Part shown: piece by piece, positions 1 to 4,894 of the stretch
Layout of the letters: each line of letters starts with the position of its first letter
How positions within the stretch are numbered: position 1 is the first letter of the stretch
Origin: Devosia equisanguinis
Lineage (GTDB): Bacteria > Pseudomonadota > Alphaproteobacteria > Rhizobiales > Hyphomicrobiaceae
Assembly: GCA_945901835.1 (NCBI GenBank)
Contig: CAMDMH010000204.1
Location: 1-6,256 of the forward strand
DNA: 6,256 bases
Reading direction: 5' to 3'
Notes under the pieces: model-generated
The model's database searches: none
Told to the model about the DNA's origin: nothing
Seen by the model: only the letters and a program-made list of their open reading frames with translations
Made by a program: the position numbers and the translations under genes

Positions 1-320
1 ACTCCCTCGCAGCTTTCCTCACCGAACGGGGCGTGGTCGACCGCACCGCCATGCGGGGAAAGTGCGGTGTGTGGAGAAGCGGGGCGTCGGGCCAGCGCAT
101 CCGCAACGCAGGTATCGCTTCCACCCGCACCAAGCGCCGGCGACGGGGCGAGGCAGGGGGGATCAAACAGGCCCAAGGTTATGTGGGACGGTTCAGAAAC
201 CGCTCCGGGTGACCCGTCTCCGAACGCGATACCGATGAAAAAAGCCGCCGCGGGCGCTGCTGTGAGCAGCCCATAAAATCATATTCGGGTTGCCGGCAGT
301 GCCCGCCCCCGTTCGTTTCC

Positions 321-451
321 CCCGGCAGCGATCCGGCCGTCAGGCCGCAGTCGCCGGGAAAACAAAGAGCCAGCGATCCGGCGCGCATGGCGCCGCAGTC
401 GCCGGGCAAAGAAAGCTGCTCCCGGCAGCCTGCGCGGACATCCGCGACGGG
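321..451. repeat. Cluster of three REP-like palindromic units
   Basis: Two tandem units, about 326-370 and 371-416, share an identical 11-base left part (326-336 and 371-381) and an identical 14-base right part (345-358 and 393-406). The middles differ but each forms a hairpin: CGGCC/GGCCG around GTCA at 334-347, and CGGCGC/GCGCCG around GCATG at 379-395. A third, diverged unit at 421-451 again starts CCCGGCAGC and contains the stem CGCGG/CCGCG at 433-446. Stem pairing is kept while sequence changes, which fits a REP-like or structured-RNA element. Its family is not recognised. It sits 84-214 bases upstream of the binding-protein start, so it may also be part of that transcript's leader. Confidence 0.55.
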
Positions 452-519
452 ATGCGGAAGCTTGCGCGGTTCCAATCCGACACGGCGCGCGATAAGCTTC
501 AGCTTGATCCCATCTCCTA

Positions 520-525
520 GAGGAG
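520..525 (+). promoter_or_regulatory. Ribosome-binding site of the TTT binding-protein gene
   Basis: GAGGAG lies nine bases before the ATG at 535. This strong Shine-Dalgarno fixes the start, which also gives a complete signal peptide. Confidence 0.8.
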
Positions 526-534
526 CCTCCCCTG

Positions 535-1518
535 ATGATCTCACGCCGTCCAGCCGGCACGCTCGCGTGCCTCGGCGCAGTCCTCGCCGCCGTTCTATCG
601 CCGGTGGCCCATGCCCAGGACTGGCCGTCGAAGCCGATCAGGATCGTCGTGCCCTACCAGCCCGGCGGCATCATCGATGCGGCTGCGCGCATCGTGGGCC
701 CCAAACTGACGGAGGCGTGGGGCCAGCAGATCATCATCGACAACAAGCCCGGCGGCAACGCGATCATCGGCATGAGCCTCGTCGCGAAGGCGCCGGGCGA
801 CGGATACACCTGGGTGATGGCGACGCTTGGGGACTTCACCGTCAATCCCACGATGATCAAGGATATCCCCTATTCGATCGAGAAGGACTTCGCGCCGACC
901 GCCTTCTTCACGTCGATCCCGACGATTTTCGCCGTGAATGCGAACTCGCCCTATAAATCCGTCGCCGACGTGATCGCCGACGCCAAGAAGCAGCCGGGCA
1001 AGATCAGCTACGCCACACCGGGCAACGGCGCCATCAATCACATCGCGATGGAAGCCATCGCACTCAACACCGGCACCAAGTTCCAGCACATCCCCTACAA
1101 GGGCGGCGCGCCCGCGACGACGGCAGTCGCAGCAGGCGACGTCCCGGTCGGACTGCTCGCGGTGACGGCCGCGCTCCCATTCATCAAGTCGGAAAAAATC
1201 CGGATACTTGCGACGGCGACGGCGAAGCGCCTCGAATCCAATCCGCAATGGCCGACGCTCGATGAGCTGGGAATGCTCAAGTTCGACGGCTCGAATTGGG
1301 TCGGCATGATGGGGCCGAAGGCAACGCCGGCAGCGATCGTCGCAAAGATGAACGCAGCCGTGAACAAGGCGCTTGCCATGCCCGACGTGATCGAGCGCCT
1401 CGGTGCTACCGGTGGAACGCCCGTCCCGATGACACCCGCCGAGTTCGAGAAGCGCGTCAAAGCCGAGACCGCGGCCTTCAAGGAAGTCGTCGACAAGGCG
1501 AAGATCGAGGCGAATTGA
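535..1518 (+). CDS. TTT-family (Bug/TctC) periplasmic solute-binding protein
   Basis: Exported binding protein of the tripartite tricarboxylate transporter family, expected to capture a small carboxylate or related solute in the periplasm. Residues 1-28 form a signal peptide: basic start, hydrophobic core and an AHA-Q cleavage site near residue 27. The mature part begins with the family signature WPSKPIRIVVPYQPGG at 30-45, followed by the conserved Asp in IIDAAAR, NKPGGNAIIG at 70-79 and HIPYKGGAP at 185-193. The 327-residue length is normal for the family. No tctA or tctB membrane gene lies in the window, so this is an orphan receptor, common in proteobacteria that have many such paralogues. 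The ligand cannot be told from sequence. The DUF1194 gene follows closely and may be co-transcribed. Confidence 0.95.
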   Translation: MISRRPAGTLACLGAVLAAVLSPVAHAQDWPSKPIRIVVPYQPGGIIDAAARIVGPKLTEAWGQQIIIDNKPGGNAIIGMSLVAKAPGDGYTWVMATLGDFTVNPTMIKDIPYSIEKDFAPTAFFTSIPTIFAVNANSPYKSVADVIADAKKQPGKISYATPGNGAINHIAMEAIALNTGTKFQHIPYKGGAPATTAVAAGDVPVGLLAVTAALPFIKSEKIRILATATAKRLESNPQWPTLDELGMLKFDGSNWVGMMGPKATPAAIVAKMNAAVNKALAMPDVIERLGATGGTPVPMTPAEFEKRVKAETAAFKEVVDKAKIEAN

Positions 1519-1575
1519 CAACGGATGCTCGCGGCGAGCTTTGCAAGCGGCGGGCGACTATGGCAGGCTGGCGTG

Positions 1576-2439
1576 ATGCCGATTGGTCGCGCCATTCTCG
1601 CGCTGCTCCTGGGGCTGTGGCTCGCATGCGGGGTTGCCCCGCGGGTCTCGGCCCAAGCCGTTGCGGTCGATCTCCATCTCGTGCTCGCGGTCGATGTGTC
1701 CTGGTCGATGGATCCGGACGAGCAGCGGCTGCAGCGCGACGGCTATGTGGAGGCGCTGCGCGACCCGGCCGTCATCAAGGCGATCCAGTCCGGGCCGGCG
1801 GGCAAGATCGCTAACACCTATTTTGAATGGGCTGGCGCGGACATTCAGTTCATGGTCGTGCCGTGGACGATCGTCGACGGCCCAGGCGCCGCGCGCCAGG
1901 TCGCAGACATTCTCGCAGAAAGACGGATCTCGCGGCATCGGATGACATCGATCTCGAGCGCGCTCGAGTATGCTCACCGCCTCTTGAAGGAAGCACCCGG
2001 CACCGCTGCGCGGCGCGTCGTGGACGTGTCGGGCGACGGCCCCAACAACGGCGGCACCTCGCCGGTGACGCTCGTGCGGGACGTGTTGCTGGCAGACGGC
2101 GTGATCATCAACGGCCTGCCGATCATGCTGAAGGTCGGCAACGAAGGTGGGTTCAGCACCGGCTTCGGCCAGGATATCGCCGACCTCGACGACTACTATG
2201 CGAACTGCGTGACCGGTGGCCCCGGCAGCTTCGTCATCCCGATCCGCAAGCGTGAGGAATTCGCTACCGCCGCGCGCCAGAAGCTGCTGCAGGAAATTTC
2301 GTGGGTACCGTCTCCGGTGACGGCGCCGCGCGTGATGAAGACGCAATACGCGCCACCTCTCTCCGCTCCGCGACAGGGCGCCTACGACTGCCTCGTCGGC
2401 GAACGCAACTGGCGGCGCTACTATCTGGACGGCAGATGA
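1576..2439 (+). CDS. DUF1194 family protein, secreted von Willebrand A-like
   Basis: A 287-residue protein of unknown function with a von Willebrand factor A-type fold inferred. I place the start at ATG 1576 because it opens directly into a signal peptide (residues 1-27, hydrophobic LALLLGLWLACGV, cleavage near VSAQA). An in-frame ATG at 1525, six bases after the previous stop, would add 17 residues before that signal. Neither start has a strong Shine-Dalgarno. The mature protein shows a MIDAS-like metal site: D40-x-S42-x-S44 in DVSWSM, T124 in RMTSIS and D154 in VSGDGPNN, which is the DUF1194 pattern. Cys211 and Cys272 could form a disulfide. The tight spacing after the binding protein suggests one operon, but no functional link between the two families is known to me. 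Confidence 0.9.
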   Translation: MPIGRAILALLLGLWLACGVAPRVSAQAVAVDLHLVLAVDVSWSMDPDEQRLQRDGYVEALRDPAVIKAIQSGPAGKIANTYFEWAGADIQFMVVPWTIVDGPGAARQVADILAERRISRHRMTSISSALEYAHRLLKEAPGTAARRVVDVSGDGPNNGGTSPVTLVRDVLLADGVIINGLPIMLKVGNEGGFSTGFGQDIADLDDYYANCVTGGPGSFVIPIRKREEFATAARQKLLQEISWVPSPVTAPRVMKTQYAPPLSAPRQGAYDCLVGERNWRRYYLDGR

Positions 2440-2553
2440 CAGAAGGACTTCCGTCTTTCCGCCGCCTTCCCTTCCCAATTGAGCCTCAACACGAGCGTAT
2501 GCCGCGCTCGGATCGCAGTTCTGCTGCGCCGCGATCGAACGTGAATGCAGACC

Positions 2554-2589
2554 CGGTTAACCGAATATTTACTCTGGCAGGCTTAAGCC
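2554..2589. promoter_or_regulatory. Paired TTAA-centred palindromes upstream of extensin-like gene
   Basis: Two perfect 10-bp palindromes, CGGTTAACCG at 2554-2563 and GGCTTAAGCC at 2580-2589, have centres 26 bp apart and end only seven bases before the ATG at 2597. The first is followed by ATATTTAC, so TTAA-N7-TTTAC at 2557-2572 comes close to the alphaproteobacterial CtrA consensus TTAA-N7-TTAAC, with one mismatch. They probably mark promoter or operator DNA; the identity of the regulator is a guess. Confidence 0.35.
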
Positions 2590-2596
2590 TTCCTTC

Positions 2597-3271
2597 ATGT
2601 GTGTATCGCGTCTCCTCACGTCCGCTCTCGTCGGCCTTGCCGGTCTCCTGTTGTGGGGCTGCAGCACTGGGCCGACCTATACGGCTCAGCCCGAACCTTG
2701 GCGCGCCCAGGAAGAGCGGACTTGCCTCGTCTCCGGCCACGTCCGCGAACAGCCCTGGCTGCATACGCGCTCGACGCTCGGTGGGAACTCCTCGTATTGC
2801 GGCGCGATGCAGCCGTTCGAGATGGCAGGCGCCGCGGACGGCCGCGTGCATATGCGTCCGGCGGCCCTCCTCCGCTGCAACATGATCCCGTCCGTCGAGC
2901 GCTGGATCCGGCAATACGTCGAGCCCGAGGCGCGCCGGCACTACGGGGTGCCGCTCGCCGAGTTGAAGGTCGCCGCATCCTATGCGTGCCGGCCGCGCAA
3001 CAACCAGTGGGGCGGAAAGCTCTCCGAGCACGGCCATGCCAACGCGCTCGACATCTCGGCCTTCATCCTGGCGGACGGCCGTACGATCACCGTCAAACAG
3101 GGATGGTGGGGCGAACCGCGTGACCGCTCGTTCCTGCGCGCAGTGCACGCGGGCGCATGCCGCGAGTTCACGACCATCCTCGGGCCCCTCGCCGATGCCT
3201 TTCACCGCGATCACTTCCACTTAGATCTCGCGCGCCACGGCCGCAGCGGCCGGGAAGTGGTCTGCTGGTAG
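2597..3271 (+). CDS. Extensin-like C-terminal domain putative lipoprotein
   Basis: Envelope protein of the extensin-like C-terminal family (PF06904 type), widespread in alphaproteobacteria and named for plant resemblance only. Residues 1-21 are a hydrophobic signal ending LLWGC, so Cys22 is probably the lipidated residue; Trp at -2 is atypical for a lipobox. The domain covers about 40-224. It contains SYACRPRNNQ at 128-137, LSEHGHANALDISAF at 142-156 and the C-terminal HRDHFHLDLA at 203-212. H145, D152 and H206/H208 are spaced like the zinc ligands of M15/LAS-type peptidoglycan peptidases, so a cell-wall role is a reasonable inference, but activity is unproven. Six further cysteines (43, 68, 94, 131, 188, 223) could make three disulfides in the periplasm. 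The ATG has no good Shine-Dalgarno. Length is typical. Confidence 0.9.
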   Translation: MCVSRLLTSALVGLAGLLLWGCSTGPTYTAQPEPWRAQEERTCLVSGHVREQPWLHTRSTLGGNSSYCGAMQPFEMAGAADGRVHMRPAALLRCNMIPSVERWIRQYVEPEARRHYGVPLAELKVAASYACRPRNNQWGGKLSEHGHANALDISAFILADGRTITVKQGWWGEPRDRSFLRAVHAGACREFTTILGPLADAFHRDHFHLDLARHGRSGREVVCW

Positions 3272-3363
3272 CTGACGGTCGGATTGCACCTGCGGCCGGT
3301 TTTTCCTTGCCGGCGGATGTGAATCCAATAGTGTGCGCCCGCTCGGCCCCACGCCCGCCCGAT

Positions 3364-3401
3364 CCGGCGGGTAGTCACCGATCCGCCGGGGCCATTGCCC
3401 C
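3364..3401. other. Two adjacent perfect hairpins between genes
   Basis: CCGGCGG at 3364-3370 pairs perfectly with CCGCCGG at 3383-3389 across a 12-base loop. GGGGC at 3388-3392 pairs with GCCCC at 3397-3401 around CATT. The two share bases 3388-3389, so only one can be fully formed at a time. There is no T-run after them, so they are not a canonical intrinsic terminator. They lie in the 190-base gap before the FKBP gene and may end upstream transcription or form part of its leader. Confidence 0.35.
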
Positions 3402-3446
3402 GCGAACGACCGAGTTGCCCGCTGCTTCCCGGCTCTGGGCGGCCTC

Positions 3447-3452
3447 AAGGAG
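3447..3452 (+). promoter_or_regulatory. Ribosome-binding site of the FKBP gene
   Basis: AAGGAG nine bases before the ATG at 3462 decides that start, which opens into a signal peptide. Confidence 0.8.
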
Positions 3453-3461
3453 ACGAACAAC

Positions 3462-3926
3462 ATGCGAGCCAATTCGCGCGCTTCCGGCGCGCTCGCCATC
3501 GCACTGGCTATCTCGCTGTCAGGCCTGATCGCCGAGGCAGCATTCCAACCGGCATTTGCCCAGACCGCAGGAGCCCCCGTGACCACGCAATCTGGCCTCA
3601 AGATCATCGACAACACCGTCGGCAAGGGCGTCTCGCCCAAGACCGGCCAGATCTGCAGCATGCACTACACCGGCTGGCTCTACGAAAACGGCAACCGCAC
3701 GCGTAAGTTCGATAGTTCCGTCGATCGCGGCCAGCCGTTTGAGTTCATCATCGGCCAGGGCCAGGTGATCCGCGGCTGGGACGAGGGCGTCGCCACGATG
3801 AAGGTCGGCGGCAAGCGCACCCTCATCATCCCGCCCGACCTCGGCTATGGCGCGCGCGGCGCCGGCGGCGTCATTCCGCCAAACGCCACCCTGGTGTTCG
3901 AGGTCGAGCTGCTGGGCGTGAAGTAA
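3462..3926 (+). CDS. FKBP-type peptidyl-prolyl cis-trans isomerase, exported
   Basis: Single-domain FKBP that interconverts cis and trans X-Pro bonds and assists protein folding, here probably in the periplasm. Residues 1-34 look like a signal peptide (hydrophobic ALAIALAISLSGLIA, cleavage near AFAQ). The FKBP domain fills about 42-154. The residues lining the FKBP12 active site can be matched: Y69 (HYTG), F83 and D84 (KFDSS), R89, F93, V102 and I103 (QVIRGW), W106, Y129 (GYGARG) and F146 (VFEVELL). The family ending VIPPNATLVFEVELL is intact. Its 154-residue length fits a compact domain with no dimerisation arm, unlike longer FkpA or Mip proteins. It has its own strong ribosome-binding site, and its stop lies five bases before the inverted repeat, which may terminate its transcript. 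Confidence 0.96.
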   Translation: MRANSRASGALAIALAISLSGLIAEAAFQPAFAQTAGAPVTTQSGLKIIDNTVGKGVSPKTGQICSMHYTGWLYENGNRTRKFDSSVDRGQPFEFIIGQGQVIRGWDEGVATMKVGGKRTLIIPPDLGYGARGAGGVIPPNATLVFEVELLGVK

Positions 3927-3930
3927 TGAT

Positions 3931-4039
3931 GTCCCCCCTCCCCCTCGTGGGGAGGGGTTAGGGGTGGGGGGACAATCAAAACTGTTCGCAAACAAATTTC
4001 ACCCCACCCCCGCCCCTCCCCATCAAGGGGAGGGGAGAC
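3931..4039. repeat. Double-hairpin intergenic inverted repeat, MITE/REP-like
   Basis: The left arm (3931-3969) and right arm (4002-4039) are near-perfect inverted copies of each other around a 32-base AT-richer centre. Each arm is itself a hairpin: CCCCTCCCC at 3935-3943 with GGGGAGGGG at 3949-3957 (loop CTCGT), and the same stem at 4013-4021 with 4027-4035 (loop ATCAA). Both loops vary while both stems are identical. Short C/G-rich palindromes of this style are familiar between genes in Hyphomicrobiales. It encodes nothing. It probably acts as a transcription barrier or RNA stabiliser after the FKBP gene. It ends 18 bases before the GTG of the next frame. Confidence 0.8.
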
Positions 4040-4057
4040 GTTTTCCGGATTTCTGCC

Positions 4058-4279
4058 GTGCCCAAGTCGTCCGACGAATCCTCTGACGTCATTCAGACCA
4101 TAGAGAAATTGATCGAGGCTTTTGGCGGGCCCGGAAAACTAGCGGCGTGGGCTGGCGTCAATCATAGCGACATTATCCACTGGCGCGACCGGGGCATTCC
4201 ACCCGGATGGCACTTGAGGCTTCTTGCCGAATGTGCCCGCCGGCGGATCGCTCTCGACATCGAACTTGTGTTTGGAATG
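4058..4279 (+). other. Helix-turn-helix-like segment of the QueF reading frame
   Basis: This marks the N-terminal 74 codons of the HTH-QueF frame. The pattern FGGPGKLAAWAGVNHSDIIHWRDRGIPPGWH matches, by eye, the compact Cro/YdaS-type DNA-binding proteins common in alphaproteobacteria: a first helix, a Gly turn, a recognition helix ending in W-x-x-R-G-I-P, then a closing helix (HLRLLAECARRR). Typical free-standing members are about 65-85 residues long, so the segment could once have been a whole gene. The next 90 or so bases translate without low-complexity but match nothing I recognise. Confidence 0.6.
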
Positions 4280-4810
4280 TCAAACTCGGATGCGTTGACG
4301 TTTACTAGGTCTTTTCGTGATGCTTCGGCTCAATTCTCAAATGTCGATCCAAGTATTGCTGTTGCGGCCGTGAAGCAGCTCGGCGCGCACGTCGCGCTGC
4401 CCGCTTCGCCCGAGGCGGCGGAGCTCGAGCGCGTGGCGAACCCGCACGCCGATACCGATTATGTCGCGCGCTTCACGGCACCCGAGTTCACCTCGCTGTG
4501 CCCCGTGACGGGACAGCCGGATTTCGCGCACATGGTGATCGACTACGCGCCGGGCCAGTGGCTCGTCGAATCGAAGTCGCTCAAGCTATATCTCGGATCG
4601 TTCCGCAATCACGGGGCCTTCCACGAGGACTGCACTGTCGCGATCGGGAAGCGGCTGGCTCAGCTGCTCGAGCCGAAGTTTCTGCGCGTCGGCGGCTATT
4701 GGTATCCGCGGGGGGGCATGCCGATCGACGTGTTCTGGCAGACCGGCGAGTTGCCCAAGGGCGTCTGGCTGCCCGATCAGGGCGTCGCTCCCTATCGCGG
4801 ACGCGGCTGA
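4058..4810 (+). CDS. queF: HTH-like domain joined to preQ0 reductase QueF
   Basis: QueF reduces 7-cyano-7-deazaguanine (preQ0) to preQ1 with NADPH in queuosine biosynthesis in the cytosol. Residues about 105-250 are a complete unimodal QueF: catalytic Cys148 in SLCPVTGQPDFA, Asp155, the QueF motif ESKSLKLY at 171-178, H189-E190 in RNHGAFHED, and the usual end GVWLPDQGVAPYRGRG. The QueF start would normally be near 105, where an in-frame GTG occurs at 4370. Residues about 11-75 instead resemble small Cro/YdaS-like helix-turn-helix proteins: AFGGPGKLAAWAGV, SDIIHWRDRGIPPGWH, then VFGM. The frame is open throughout with no stop between the parts. It starts at GTG 4058 without a good Shine-Dalgarno; ATG 4277 and GTG 4370 also lack one. 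A fusion, or two genes run together, are both possible. Confidence 0.9.
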   Translation: MPKSSDESSDVIQTIEKLIEAFGGPGKLAAWAGVNHSDIIHWRDRGIPPGWHLRLLAECARRRIALDIELVFGMSNSDALTFTRSFRDASAQFSNVDPSIAVAAVKQLGAHVALPASPEAAELERVANPHADTDYVARFTAPEFTSLCPVTGQPDFAHMVIDYAPGQWLVESKSLKLYLGSFRNHGAFHEDCTVAIGKRLAQLLEPKFLRVGGYWYPRGGMPIDVFWQTGELPKGVWLPDQGVAPYRGRG

Positions 4811-4812
4811 AT

Positions 4813-4829
4813 TCGCGGCTGGGCCGCGA
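4813..4829. terminator. Hairpin between convergent genes, possible terminator
   Basis: TCGCGGC at 4813-4819 pairs perfectly with GCCGCGA at 4823-4829 around TGG, three bases after the queF stop and within the 84-base gap to the convergent decarboxylase gene. No T-run follows on either strand, so it is at best a non-canonical terminator. Confidence 0.35.
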
Positions 4830-4894
4830 TGTACTCACGATAGAAGCGGCAAGGCTCGGGCTCATCGCAGGAGACGGACGTTGAGGTGAAAGGC

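Larger units (their letters stand above)
1..534. other. Long non-coding leader region, no supportable gene
   Basis: All three forward frames are open for much of the first 200 bases, which is expected in DNA this GC-rich, but their translations are low-complexity (rich in A, G, R, S and P) and resemble no family I know. A minus-strand ATG at 52 begins a basic peptide running off the left edge and could be a divergent gene, but only 17 codons are visible and there is no clear Shine-Dalgarno. The recognisable content is the palindrome cluster at 321-451, a perfect 6-bp stem with a 3-base loop at 256-270, and the ribosome-binding site at 520-525. No convincing sigma-70 promoter was found by eye. 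Confidence 0.5.

Noticed and set aside
1..52. Possible divergent minus-strand gene starting at ATG 52 (MAVRSTTPRSVRKAARE) and leaving the left edge
   Set aside because: Only 17 codons visible, no clear Shine-Dalgarno and no family match; may become real with more flanking sequence.
1..276. Open forward frame ending at TAA 274-276, with an ATG at 67
   Set aside because: Low-complexity translation with no recognisable motif, all three forward frames open together, and no ribosome-binding site.
462..496. TTGCGC and GATAAG as a sigma-70 promoter for the binding protein
   Set aside because: The spacer is 23 bases, too long, and both boxes are weak.
595..1521. Long minus-strand frame opposite the binding protein (about 308 codons)
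   Set aside because: Antisense shadow of a strongly supported gene; rich in R, D, H and G, as expected from reverse reading of GC-rich codons.
1558..2478. Long minus-strand frame opposite the DUF1194 gene (about 306 codons)
   Set aside because: Antisense shadow with no domain signature, while the plus frame has a signal peptide and MIDAS motif.
3270..3320. GGCCGGTTTTTCC after the extensin-like gene as an intrinsic terminator
   Set aside because: The T-run is present, but no stable stem pairs immediately before it.
4058..4810. Reading the 250-residue protein as a bimodal E. coli-type (YqcD) QueF
   Set aside because: The bimodal type has two tunnelling-fold halves and about 280 residues; here the N-terminal part is HTH-like and the catalytic Cys and QueF motif sit together in the C-terminal unimodal domain.
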